Shown piece by piece: positions 21,460 through 32,745 of a stretch of DNA of 64,000 nt; the stretch's first letter is position 1, and the number at the start of each line of letters is the position of its first letter. Source of the DNA: Paraspadella gotoi (lineage: Eukaryota > Chaetognatha); contig CM119264.1 in the NCBI GenBank assembly GCA_051294375.1, positions 26,187,011-26,251,010 on the forward strand, given 5' to 3'. Under the pieces are notes generated by a model. The model did no database searches. It saw nothing but the letters and a program-made list of their open reading frames with translations, and was not told the origin of the DNA. A program made the position numbers and the translations under genes.

Positions 21460-21976
21460 ACATTCCTGCATATACATTTAATATAAAAAAGAAAAAGAAG
21501 CATAATCAATTAGTGAAACAGGTTTTTTGTTTTTTCCATTTAAACTCATTTCCACTCAAACGATTCCATCGAAACTTGATTTCCTGTTCAATCACACACT
21601 TTCCTACCCACATATAAAATTCCAAGTCAATCGCCCCATTCACTCATGAGCAATTGGTGTTTAAATAGTGAAATATATTTTTTTTCCATTTAAACTCATT
21701 TCTACTTGGACAATTCCATCGAAACTTCATATCCAGCTCAATCACACACCTCCCTACCCACACACAAAATTTATTCAAATCCATTCCATCCAATCACGAG
21801 TAATTAGTGTTTTTTGCTAAGGTAGGGACGGACATAATTTTTTTTTTTTGCATAATTATCATAATTCGATGTTCTGACATGATATAAGTTAGTGCCTGAC
21901 AATATTGAGGGGGCGGACCGATGGACCAACAAAGTGAATTATAGAGTCAGGATCTGCTGATAAGCAGATCCGACTA
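21460..21976 (+). mobile_element. R-family element, 5' truncated at gap
   Basis: Two internal modules, reduced microsatellite and an intact hairpin end (gatctgctgataagcagatc, CGACTAAAA). Confidence 0.75.
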
Positions 21977-22095
21977 AAATCAGAATGTTTCAGAATGTAT
22001 ATATGTTTTTTTTCACTAGCTTTCTTATCATTTTTTTGTAGCTCAAATCGTTACAGGCAAAAAACATTGCTACCTCAAGTGAAAAATGATTAAAT

Positions 22096-22412
22096 AAGTT
22101 TAAGCAAACAATGTTGGAATCTGCTTACAATAATTAAGCAGTAATCAGCTAATCAGATGATAAATCATGATAATTCTTTCAATTTGAGATCCTTACTGAT
22201 CATAAAAGATTGTACCATACCAAACAAATGGCTGCGCCAATACATGTTTTTTGTTCAAGGGGACGGAAAGACGGATGGATAGACGGACGTACAGACAATT
22301 TTTTTTGCAGAATTTATCATAATTCGATGTTCTGATATGATTTACCGGACAAATTTTTTTGAAGGGAACCTACAAACCGACCTAAGTGAATTATAGCAGT
22401 AAGGCGGGCCAA
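22096..22412 (+). mobile_element. Short R-family variant
   Basis: gcaaacaatgttggaatctgc terminus, caaatggctgcgccaatac interior, ACGG-type microsatellite (22261-22294) and the tgttctgatatgatttacc block. The hairpin end is replaced by gcagtaaggcgggcc. Confidence 0.65.
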
Positions 22413-22782
22413 AATTGAACACTTTTTATCACTTCTAGTTCTCTCAAAAAATTTTTTTCCTTCTTTTACTATAACGATTTTCAATGCACACTTTTTGAAT
22501 TAGTTCATTGGGTTGTTGCACTGAAGCTTTTAAAATATTATTAATATGTAACAAATGACAAAAAGAATTTTGAGCAATGTCGGATCTACCCACGATAATT
22601 AAGCGGTAATCAGATAATAATAAATAAAAATATAAATAATAAATAAATAAATAATAAATAATAAATAAATAAATAAATAAATAAATAAATCAAATGAAGT
22701 ACAAATTATTATTTTTTAACTATTATTATTTTTTCTACTTGCATCTTTTTTTTTTTACTTGCATCATTTTTTCAACTTCCAT

Positions 22783-23105
22783 TGTATAATAAGACGGCAC
22801 GATGCGGCGCCGCTGGCATAGCACTGGCGTGGCGGACGCTTAGTGGTCGGGACGCTGATTAAGCAAACCGGCGCTAAGATTCGGCACTTAGAGATTAGAG
22901 ACGCGGTGCCAAGAGACGGAGCTGAACGAGATTTGAATTATTTTTCTTTTCTTTAAATTTATGCGAAATTATGTCACTTAGACCTATGGGAAGCCTAAGA
23001 TGTACTATTTCTACTACTACTCCTCCTTCTACTTGTTGTACATAATGGCTAATATACTCTGTTGAACGTAGTAAATGGTTGTCGCTGATAGGACGCACAG
23101 GAGAG
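22783..23105. repeat. Terminal direct repeat, left
   Basis: TG-starting, GC-richer than its surroundings (gcggcgccgctggcatagc). Nearly identical to 24311-24629 apart from single-base indels. Confidence 0.75.
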
Positions 23106-23867
23106 AGAGGATGACCGACTCAGCCTAAGAAGGTGAGTCGGAGTTGAAATCGTCGTGGAACGGAACGCACGACAAAATTCGGCCAGCCCAAACAGGGGGA
23201 CGTCAGCAAACAAAACAAAACAAAACAAAAAATAAAAATAATTAGAGAAAATAAAACAAAGATAAGCAGTCTCACTGTTCAAAGAAAAATAACAGCGACG
23301 AAAAGAGAAATTCAAGAAAACGTCTTAGTTGAATCCTTAAAATTGAGTGATACAAAGTTTGAGCACGGTTTGTAAGAGGCACTGTAAATCTGAAGAAAAA
23401 AGGGTTCACAAAACATGTTTTAATCGAAAAACAAGTCACAGGCAAGCTTATGTTTCAGACTTGACAATTATAATGGTTTATTATTGTTTGGCGTCATGAT
23501 GTATGTTATGATTATATCCGAAAAGGCGAAGGAACGGCGCCGGTTTTTTGGAAGTAACCGGCGTCGAGATGGGAGCCGTCGGAACAGCTCCGGCCCTTTG
23601 AAGCAGTCGATGTCGCAGCGGAAGTGGCACTTGAGTGGAATGTGTCTCATAATTATTACTTGCAGCCGTTTAATACAACTTGCTTGAAACTGTTATTTAT
23701 AGTAGTTCCAAAAGTTGGAAATATACAGACATCGAGTTTCATAAAAAACTCGTTTGGATTAGTTTCATTATTCACCAAACTGATGAAACCATGTTATTGC
23801 CTCCGAGCGAAAACGGGTGGAGGGGAAGGAGAAGTGAGTTTTCTCCGGAGTCAAGACGACGAAGTCA

Positions 23868-24165
23868 CGAGGTGCTGCAGACGACGACGTACGAGGTGCT
23901 GCAGGCGACAAAGTTAACGAGGTGCTGCAGACGAAGACGTTATGAGGTGCTGCAGACGAAGACGTTACGAGGTGCTGCAGACGAAGACGTTAGGAGGTGC
24001 TGCAGACAAAGACGTTACGAGGTGCTGCAGACGAAGACGTTACGAGGTGCTGCAGACGACGACGTTACGTTGTGCTGAAGATGGCAACGTACAAGGTGCT
24101 GCAGACAACGACGTTATGAGGTGCTGCAGATGGCGACGTTACAAGGTGTTGCAGTTCCAAGGATG
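23868..24165 (+). repeat. 25-bp minisatellite (GAGGTGCTGCAGACGAAGAC..)
   Basis: About 12 units with a 25-bp period. The period is not a multiple of 3, yet the unit has no stop in any plus frame, so one frame reads through as a 25-residue repeat (RCCRRRR, YEVLQT, LRGAADED). Contains a PstI-like CTGCAG in each unit. Located in the interior of the LTR-type element. Confidence 0.85.
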
Positions 24166-24310
24166 AGATGCAGCAGATGGATCAGGATGCTGCAGAGCAC
24201 AAATTGCAGACGTAGACGCAGATGCAGCCGGGGATTTGGGTCAAGGAGTGCATGCCAGCGCTGACGCAATCATGCCACTAAATGAAAATTTGTGGGCAAA
24301 TTGTGGGGAC

Positions 24311-24629
24311 TGTATAATAAGACGGCACGATGCGGCGCCGCTGGCATAGCACTGGGCGTGGCGGACGCTTAGTGTCGGGACGCTGATTAAGCAAACCGGC
24401 GCTAAGATTCGGCACTTAGAGATTAGAGACGCGGTGCCGAGAAGACGGAGCTGAACGAGATTTGAATTATTTCTTTTCTTTAATTTATGCGAAATTATGT
24501 CACTTAGACTATGGGAAGCCTAAGATGTACTATTTCTACTACTACTCCTCCTTCTACTTGTTGTACATAATGGCTAATATACCTGTTGAACGTAGTAAAT
24601 GGTTGTCGCTGATAGGACGCACAGGAGAG
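24311..24629. repeat. Terminal direct repeat, right
   Basis: Second copy of the 320-bp terminal repeat. 20 further bases lead to the TCCAT target duplication. Confidence 0.75.
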
Positions 24630-24849
24630 TACCCATTACTAAGTTGATATCCATCATTTTTTCAACTTGCATCATTTTTTCAACTTGTATCATATTTTCA
24701 ACTTGCATCATTTTTTCTACTTGCTTCATTTTTTTAACTAGAATCATTTTTTAAACATTTTTAAATAGAAAAAAAAATCACTAATTGAACACCAATTGCT
24801 CATGAGTGGATCGGGCGATTGACCTGGAATTTTGCATGTGGGTAGGAAT

Positions 24850-25470
24850 AGATATGCATGTAGTTTCGGCCGTCCGTTGGCATTTTCTTAATATATTTTT
24901 ATATCGATCGATAGGAAATGATGTCAATATTGCGCATGCAAAATTCAAGTCAATCGGCCAACGCGTTTAGAAATGGCAGGCAAAACCCGCCGTTTTTTCA
25001 TCCCTCTTCGCAAAACAGATTCGCGATCGAAAAATAATTTTTTGGTTCCACTAAACGTTTGATCTAGCGCTCGCTTTGTAGTTCTTTTTATTTAAGCCGC
25101 GAACGATCGAGCGGAGAAGGCGGTAAACTAAAAATGCGAGTTCAGGTCCTAATTTAATTTTAAAAAAAATATCAAAAGGCCGAATAACATTAATTACAAG
25201 CGCATTTAGGATAAATAAATTTGCAGATCAAATAACAGAAATACTCAACTTTAACTATTAAACTGTGTTGCAAGGACAGGGATTTAAACTTCAATAAACC
25301 CTGTATAGAGACTTGGCTCTCCCGAGTCGCAGGGTAGGAATAGCTCGTCGTGAGAGAGGCTCAACTGCATCTGACAGGACTCCCGAACGTTGTATATATC
25401 TGGAGATCTCTCAAACGTCAACCAAATAATAAAAAGGTTGAATCATAAAATGAAAATGTAATAAAATGCA
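24850..25470. other. Single-copy-looking sequence, no gene found
   Basis: Follows the end of the palindrome arm. Slightly higher GC (aacgatcgagcggagaaggcg near 25.1 kb). No ORF or repeat recognised. Confidence 0.35.
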
Positions 25471-26769
25471 AATTCAGAAGAAAATCCAGCGTAAATCGAA
25501 CAGAAATCCAGCAAAAATCATACAGAAAATCGTAAGGAATCGTGGATCAAGTGACTGAAGTTGGTCTGTGTGAGCTTTTCCGAGAGAACTATGAGAAAGG
25601 GCGGGAGAAACGGTAAAAGAGAGAGAGGGCGAACAAGTCGTCCGGTCAACCTTGTCTGGTCGATCGGTCATTCCGTCGACCACGGTTGTCGTCTTGTCTG
25701 TCGTCGTCTCCGTCGGTCTCGGGGCCTTTCTCTTCAAACCCCATTTTAGCAAATATGGTCATTGAAGTTCTCTTTCCATGTGACAGAGCCTGCTGTAACC
25801 AGATCCGGCTAAAAAATTGAGAACAGTAGGAACAATCGTCGAGCTACTCCAGTTAGAAATATTATAAACATCTATCTAGCTATTACAAGGCTATCTTCAG
25901 CGAATGTAGTCTCTTTCTGTAACGGTTCTGGGCTTTACTGGACTGGATCAAGGCTTGAGCTGATTTTTACAAGCCGAAGAAGAAAGAGGACAAGATGGAT
26001 CACGTGACTCACGGAGATACATCGGAATTTAGGTGAGGAATCTTTCACCAAATGTTGTATTTGGCGGAATATAATTGGCAATTTTATTTAGGTTTTAATC
26101 AGACATGGCTCGCACTATTTAATGGTTTATTTCGGTATATGCGAATCAAATTTTCGTTGCCATGGCGACCTAAACAACTATTTTTCTCACTTTCACTTTT
26201 TTTAAAATAGTGACCGACTCCATTTTAATCATTATATTAATAAATCAATGCGTTTAATTCATTTTCTACAGTAGACACTATTAGACAGTTTCCGGCAAAA
26301 AGATTATGGATATTTTTGAAAGGAGTAAACTTTTTAAAAGCGTGTGAAGTTTCACACTTGTCAAATTAACTATAAAAAAAATTAGTACATGTTGCACGAG
26401 AAGAAAGTAAAATTACGATTTTCGTGTGTTCCAATCACACTCGTCATTAATAAACTTTAAAATTTGTGCTTTAAACGGTTGCACAGATTTTACAAATGTA
26501 AATTGTAATAACAACTCACATTTAATAATACCTCAACAGTAAAGTAAATAACACCAGTATGGTGGACAGTAAATAATAAAGTTTGTTGCAAGACGAAAAT
26601 GATGCAAACTAAAATTTTCGGCCACGAGGCATGTTCGACGAAATTTATTGTGTTTGTTTCGTTTTCTGTATGCCTTCTCTCTGGCTGCGTGCAGGAAGGG
26701 GATTTGGTAGTTGTTTGCAGGTGGACGATTAAAGGGTTTTGGAGCAAAATAGTGGAACGGTAGTGGACA
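25471..26769. other. Unassigned moderate-GC region
   Basis: Overlapping open frames on both strands at 25474-25752 reflect a GA/CG-rich patch and give low-complexity proteins. Nothing supports coding. No window repeat family is present. Confidence 0.3.
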
Positions 26770-27279
26770 TTGAATTGCTCAGCAGGGTACGAGGAAAATT
26801 TGCAGCTGGTGAGTGTCCAAGCCACGAACTGTTGCGGATGCAGTGGGGCGTCTCGATCCTTGTTTCGGTGTTTTTTTCTTTCAACCGAATCTTACACGGA
26901 GGAAATTATCAAAATCGTCGGGACTCGTGTATCGTTGCAGCACTGCAACCTTTCTCCACACACGATAAATGGCGCATGCAGTCTTTTTTCTGCTGCTGTT
27001 AGTTTTCGGTTTATGTCAAAGTATTTCGTCAGAGTGATTTCAATCAACGGGGCGTCCGGATTATTCCATGCAGCTTTGAATGGAAACTGGAATTTATTGG
27101 TGATGTTGAATGCTTTCGTGGTGGTTCTTTCAAGTCAGAAGATTCAACTTTTTGTTCAGGATCACTGTCCGAGACAAGTTCCCATCATATCGGGCGTGGG
27201 AGAGGCTTCTTCTGGTTTGTCAGTGCCGGAGGTTGTTGCGATTACGGCTTGGGGCTCTATTAATAAATCACATAATTAA
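26770..27279 (+). other. Longest ungapped open frame in the window (169 codons), unassigned
   Basis: An ATG-initiated frame (MNCSAGYEENLQL...) with unbiased composition, no signal peptide, no motif and no recognised relative. A GTGAGT donor-like site near 26810 and a second open frame on plus in the same place suggest chance openness in GC-richer DNA, or an exon in another frame. Ends where R-type ATTA sequence begins. Low confidence that it is a gene. Confidence 0.15.
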
Positions 27280-27746
27280 TCAGTTAATTAATCAATTAAT
27301 TGCATTTACTAAAATCTTTTCACTTATTTTAACTAATAAATACTCTAATTAATCATAATTGGATGGATAGATTAAATAAAAAAAATATGAGTCACATTTA
27401 CTTGAATCTTTTTACTTATTTTAACCCATAATAGATTGAGATGAAATTTTGTGACGGAATTGTGCCAGTGGAAATGAGTTTAAATGAAAAAAAATAAGTC
27501 ACATTTACTTGAATCTTTATTATTTATGATTACTAATAAATGTTTTAATTAATTAATTATTTAATGTGAAAAAAGATGCAATTTAAAAAAGAGAGATTGA
27601 GAGAGAATGAGAGATAAAAACGAAGTAAAAACACGATGTTGCGATAGCAAAAAGATAACATGCACAAATGCGATACCTAATTTTACGAGTTCAATCCTAA
27701 TTCATTTTTTTTTAATAAAAACGCAGAGTGAAAGAAAGAGAGAGAA

Positions 27747-27798
<52 letters not shown>

Positions 27799-28119
27799 GC
27801 AGCAGCAGAGGCAGCAGGAGAAAAGAGAGAAAAAGAAAGAGCCCCTGCAGAGCCAGCTGCAGACTCGTTTTTTTTGATTAATCAGCACTAAAAATGATCA
27901 TAAAAATGATGCAAGTTGAAAAATGATGCGAATTGACAAAATGATGCAAATTGAAAAAATGATGTGAGTTGAAAAAATGATGTGAGTGGAAAAAATGATG
28001 TGAATTGAAAAAATGATGCGAGTTAAAAAAAATTAAAAAAAAAATTGTGATTTATCATCTGATTAGCTGATTACGGCTTAATTATTGTAGGCAGATCCAA
28101 CATTGTTTGCTCAAACTTG
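27280..28119 (-). mobile_element. Degenerate R-family copies split by a GA-rich insertion
   Basis: 27280-27590: ATTA core and decayed modules. 27893-28040: 18-bp minisatellite. 28045-28119: non-hairpin terminus (gtaggcagatccaacattg, ctcaaacttg). The middle (27590-27892) holds a (GA)n tract. Confidence 0.6.
27726..27796. repeat. (GA)n microsatellite with CAG-rich flank
   Basis: About 35 GA dinucleotides followed by ggcagcagcagaggcagcag. An Arg/Glu-rich frame across it is an artefact of the repeat. Confidence 0.9.
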
Positions 28120-29362
28120 TTTTAAATTGAACAAGTTTTCAAGCAAATACATTCCATTAAAAATATGATTTTCTTTTTGCCTAGATGGTATTCGGAAGGC
28201 AAATTTAGGATTTGCCACAAATTGATTTAATACACATTTTTAGAATAAAAACAATTTAATAGTTTGTTAGTATTGAATTTCATATCAAATGTCAAATTTT
28301 TATTTTTTTAATGAGTGACTTACGTACATGTATTCACCTCCGAAGTGAACAGAAGCGCAAAAACTAATATTATGGTTTTCATTTTCTCTTGAGAGCCCTG
28401 AGAAATAATTAGTTCTAAAAAAAAATAAATCAAAGATAATTTTTTTTAAATTTTTTTATATCAATAACAATTAGTCAAGTTATGTAAAAATATGGTAATA
28501 GTTGCTTTTCATTTAAATTTAATAGCACAAATGAATTATAAAAAACCTAAACCAAATTAATTATTAGTAATTATGCCATAATTATGGCCTACTTCCTATA
28601 TCTTTCAAAAATAAAAAAGTAAAAGAATAATATTGATTCTGCCCATCGACAACACATGATTCTACAGCTACTTCATACTCAATACTCTATAGTCTAAAAC
28701 CATTGGCTCAAAGGGTGAACGCACCATCCCAAGCGTTACGTTTCATCCACAGTCCAAACGACTTCCCTCTGCATTGGCAAAGTGAGATCCGTCCTAGGGT
28801 AACTGCGCGGGTGACAGGAGGCGTCCCTAAGGTAGCCCTTAAAGCCAACAGTGAGATGCCCCATCTGAATGGGCATCACAGGCAACCAGGCTGTTACCAT
28901 ACAATACACAAATTATCCATTCATTTATCTAATCAGCTATCTTACCCCTGAGTTTGGAACGGCTATGGTGGGTTAAGGCCTCCATCTCTCTAACTGTATA
29001 ATAAAATAGCAGGAATGCAAGCTTTCAATGAAGAGTAATTTGATATCTTTTACAAAAAAATTCAATATAAAAAAGAGAGAGAGAGAGCCTGTTTTGATCC
29101 GTACCATATTGATCCCACTACTAAAAATCGTCAGTGTTTTAGCATGGTTTGATGCCAATAAAAATTTTTATGAAAAATATGTAAATCATAAAACTTACTT
29201 TTGTTGGAAATCTAGGTTGAGAGAAGTTCTCTTTCAAGTGTGACTAAAAACTTGGAAATTAAAGATTGCCAATGCCAAGGATTTTTAAAAACCGGAAAAA
29301 CAAAATTAAACAAGTCTGAAAAATTGAAAAAAAAAGATTACCAAAGTCAAGGATTTTTATAA
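28120..29362. repeat. Repeat block G, copy 1 (clean)
   Basis: About 1.2-kb block repeated at 59.17-60.47 kb (noisy) and 61.19-62.39 kb, with a partial copy at 30.3-30.54/31.49-31.6 kb. Contains a signal-peptide-like exon (28327-28385, minus) and a GC-richer part (28700-28960) with an 82-codon open frame that is not kept in the other copies. Confidence 0.65.
28327..28385 (-). pseudogene. Signal-peptide-like first exon in block G
   Basis: On minus, ATG opens MKTIILVFALLFTSEVNTC, a basic start plus a hydrophobic core typical of a secretory signal, immediately followed by a GTAAGT donor. Copies at 59.5 and 61.5 kb have the same sequence with frame-breaking indels. No downstream exon was identified, so this may be a gene fragment within a repeat. 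Confidence 0.4.
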
Positions 29363-30025
29363 CAAGTTTGAGCAAACAATGTCGGATCTGGCCACGATCA
29401 TTGGCGGTAATTAATTAATTAATTAAAACAAACTATATAAAATAAAATAATAATTTAATTAATAAATTGATTGATTTATTAAATTATTAATTAATTCATA
29501 AATAAATTGATTATTGAATAATTAAGTAATAGATAACTAAATAAATTGATTGATTGAATAATTGATCCCATTAATAAATTATTTATTAATTAATTGACTA
29601 ATTGATTATTTAACTGATTAATTATTTGATTAAATAATACATCTTGAATTTACATTTAATATAAAAATAAAAAGAAGCATAATCAATTAGTGAAACAGGT
29701 TTTTTGTTTTTTCCATTTAAACTCATTTCCACTAAGACGATTGTATCGAAACTTGATTTCAAGCTTAATCACACACTTACCTACCCACATACAAAATTTC
29801 AAGACAATAGCCCCGTTCACTCATGAGTAATTGACGTTCAAATAGTGAAATTTATTATTTTATTTTTTCTATTTACACTCATTTCAACTCGCACGATTCT
29901 ATCGAAATGTCATATCCAGCTCAATCAGACACTTCCATACTCACACACAAAATTTCATTCCAATCCATCAATCCAATCACGAGCAATTAAAGTTTTTTGC
30001 TAAGGTGAGACGGATGGACAGACAG

Positions 30026-30056
<31 letters not shown>

Positions 30057-30193
30057 TCTTTTTTTGCATAATTTATCATAATTCAATATTCTGATAAGAT
30101 ATAAGTGAATGCCCAACAAGATTGAGGGGGCAGACCGACGGACCGACAAAGTAAATTTTAGAGTCGGGATCTGCTGATAAGCAGATCCGACTA
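29363..30193 (+). mobile_element. R-family element, full-length
   Basis: 831 bp from CAAGTTTGAGCAAACAATG, GTCGGATCTGG to the hairpin gggatctgctgataagcaga, CCGACTAA. Two modules, ACGG/ACAG microsatellite at 30008-30052. Best full-length copy with both termini near consensus. Confidence 0.82.
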
Positions 30194-30537
30194 AAAGCAA
30201 TCTTTATACGATTAATGATCTTTGTCGAAGCCAGTAGACATGTGATGAGACGTCTGAGAATGCTGCTCCAGTTTCTTTGGAAATCTGCATAAATTCAACC
30301 GCAACATAAAATGAATACCTTGTGGCGGTATATTCACACTACCTCACATAAACCATCATTCAGTCAATCCCATTGGCTCTGAAGGAGAAATCACCATCCC
30401 AACTTTGCATTCCATCCACAGTCCTAACAACCATCTTTGTTGGCAAAGTGACACCGTCCTAGGGTAACCGCGCCAGTGATAGGAGGCGTCACTGAGGGTC
30501 GGAAGCCCCCAAAGCCAGTAGTAAGATGCCCCATCAA
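30194..30537. repeat. Block K plus partial block G
   Basis: 30205-30290 (agccagtagacatgtgatgag) recurs at 63165 and 63810. 30360-30537 matches the GC-rich part of block G and continues after the insertion at 31494 (cccatcaatgggcatcac). Confidence 0.6.
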
Positions 30538-31493
30538 TAGAGCGTTGAAAAATAACAAAATATAACAAATCAAGCTATTTTAGTGTAATGTAGTCTGTAA
30601 AATTCGATGGTGATGACATTTTTTTGTATAATTTTATCTTTCTTGTCGGAAATGACGGTTTTTAATGTATATAAAATTGTTATAAAATAGCAAAACCATT
30701 ATAGGTTATGATAAATCAAATTATTAAAATTTTATAAAATTTATATGAGCTTTTGAAAAATAAAAAATAAAGACTTATAAAAATATTTTGGTAAGTTTAT
30801 TTCTAAATTTTATGTTTTATAAAAAGTTAGTTAACTATATTTATTAATAATTATGAGTAAAAATTAGGTTAAAGTTAAAAAATATAATTTAAAAATTTTT
30901 TTCATGGATTTGCATTCTTTGGAAAAAGTTGATATAAGAAAATATAATTTTTATATCAAAATTATGTCATTAAGTTGGTCAAAATTCAGAAAAACTATAA
31001 TTTTAAGCCAAAAATTGAAATATTAAACAAAAATAATAGTTTTTAATATTTTTAACCTACTTAATGAAAGAATTTTTTAAAATGGATTATACTTTCTTAT
31101 ACCAACTTTTTGTAAGGAATTCAAATCCGGTTTTAAAATATTAATTTTTTTATTTTTTCACTTTAGCTTATTTTTTATTATTATTTATTAATAAATATAG
31201 CTAACAAACTATTAATAAAATATAAAATTTGTAAATAAACTTACCAAAATATTTATATGGGTCTTTATTTTCATATTATGTAAGTTAAATATAGCTTTTA
31301 TAAAATCTTAATAATTTGAGTTTCTTATACTCTACAATGTTTGCTCCATTTAAATAGCACCTTATATGTTGCAAAAATCGCCATTTTCGACAATGAAGAT
31401 AGTTATCATCATTGAATTCTACAGACTTTATTACACTAAAATAGCTATGTACCTCACTTGATTTGTTATATTTCGTTATTTTTCAACGCCCTA
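30538..31493. mobile_element. 956-bp fold-back element, hAT-like, 8-bp target duplication
   Basis: Flanked by CCCATCAA at 30530-30537 and 31494-31501. Ends TAGAGCGTTG and (reverse) TAGGGCGTTG. The two halves are inverted copies of each other almost to the middle (arms about 470 bp), so the whole unit can form one long hairpin. No ORF. 8-bp duplication and TAG ends point to hAT mobilisation. A partial relative lies at about 46090-46330. Confidence 0.8.
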
Positions 31494-31673
31494 CCCATCA
31501 ATGGGCATCACAAGAAACCTGATATTTGTCAAAGCCGTGTTTAGGCTTCTATTGCACTTAGGATGCATCTGATTATGAAGTCATGCAGTGACATGTCGCT
31601 ATAGTGGTTAAGTACTTATTGGTCTATTTGTAAATACCACTCATTTGAAAATTTTCGCAAATGTTCCTTTTTT

Positions 31674-32447
31674 AGTCGGATCTGCTCATAAGCAGATCCC
31701 AACTCTATAATTCACTTTGTCGTTCCAGCTCGTGATCGGAGTCGCCCCCTCAATCTTGTCGGGCATTCACATATATTATGTCAGAAACATTGAATTAATG
31801 CAAAAAAAAACGATGTCCGTTTGTCTGTCTTCAGTCCATCTGTCGTCATCGTCTGTCTGTCCGTCTGTACGCACCTTAGCAAAAACACCAATTACTCGTG
31901 ATTGGATGCGATGGATTGGAATGAAATCTTTGTGTGTCAGTAGGGAAGGGTTTGATTGAGCTAATGGAAAAGAGCCTAGATGGAAAAGAGTTTAAATGAA
32001 AAAAAAACAAAACATTTCTCTATTTGAACACCAATTACTCATGCGAGTGGATGGGGAGATTGACATAAAATTTTGTATGTGGAAAGTGTGTGTGATTAAG
32101 CTGGGAAATCAAGTTTCGATAGAATCGCTTATTGAGTGGAAATAAGTTTAAATGAAAAAAACAAAAAAAACCTGTTTCACTAATTGATTATGCTTGTTTT
32201 TCTTTTTATATTACAATGTGTAATGCAAAGATTGTAATTAATAATATATAATTAAGAAGTTAATTAATCATGTTAGTTAAATAGATTAATCAATAATATA
32301 ATCAGTCAATTACAATCAAAAAATATTTTGAATCAAATTAATTAATTTATTGTCTAATTAATTAATTAATTTACTTGAATTATTAATTATTAATTATTTA
32401 ACATTACACGATAATCGACTGACTATTTGTTTAGTTGCTCAAACTTG
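31674..32447 (-). mobile_element. R-family element, near full-length
   Basis: AGTCGGATCTGCTCATAAGC hairpin side, TCCG/TCTG microsatellite (31815-31868), two modules, ATTA core and a decayed other terminus (gttgctcaaacttg). Confidence 0.72.
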
Positions 32448-32489
32448 TTTGTAAAAGAAACGCTTTTAAATTTCTTTTTCCTCTCTTTT

Positions 32490-32621
32490 CACGTATCTTT
32501 ATTTTGAATTTCTTTCTTTCTCGGTTTATTTCTTTGTTTCTTTGTTTATTTTTTTCATTCTTTCTTTATTTCGTTCATTCTTTCCTTCTTTCCTTCTTTC
32601 TTCTTTTTCTTTTTTTTTCAT

Positions 32622-32653
<32 letters not shown>

Positions 32654-32665
32654 TATTTCTTTATT

Positions 32666-32713
<48 letters not shown>

Positions 32714-32745
32714 TATATCTATCTTTCTATCTTTCTTTTACTCTT
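32490..32745. repeat. (TTTC)n microsatellite
   Basis: Imperfect then near-perfect TTTC units. Ser/Phe-rich open frames over it are artefacts. Confidence 0.9.

Larger units (their letters stand above)
22778..24654. mobile_element. LTR-type element with no recognised genes, 5-bp target duplication TCCAT
   Basis: The element (22783-24649) is bounded by TCCAT at 22778-22782 and 24650-24654 and interrupts an 18-bp minisatellite. About 320-bp direct repeats lie at both ends (22783-23105 and 24311-24629), starting TGTATAATAAG. The sequence before the second repeat (ttgtggggac) looks like a weak polypurine tract. The 1.2-kb interior has no gag, protease, RT or integrase signal, only a 25-bp minisatellite. 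The copy after 24629 has 20 extra bases before the border and ends TTGATA rather than CA, so LTR ends are imperfectly defined. Best fit is a TRIM/LARD-like non-autonomous LTR element. Confidence 0.7.
20086..24846. repeat. Large palindrome (arms 20086-21434 and 21794-24846)
   Basis: The left arm is the reverse complement of the right arm in the same order: module, minisatellite, ATTT tract, short R copy, L block, R hairpin end. The right arm additionally holds the 1.87-kb LTR-type element. The centre has an R copy and a 25-N gap. May be a true inverted duplication or two haplotypes joined tail to tail. Confidence 0.75.

Noticed and set aside
28703-28951. 82-codon open frame in block G
   Set aside because: Broken or replaced in the copies at 30.4, 59.75 and 61.75 kb; no motif.
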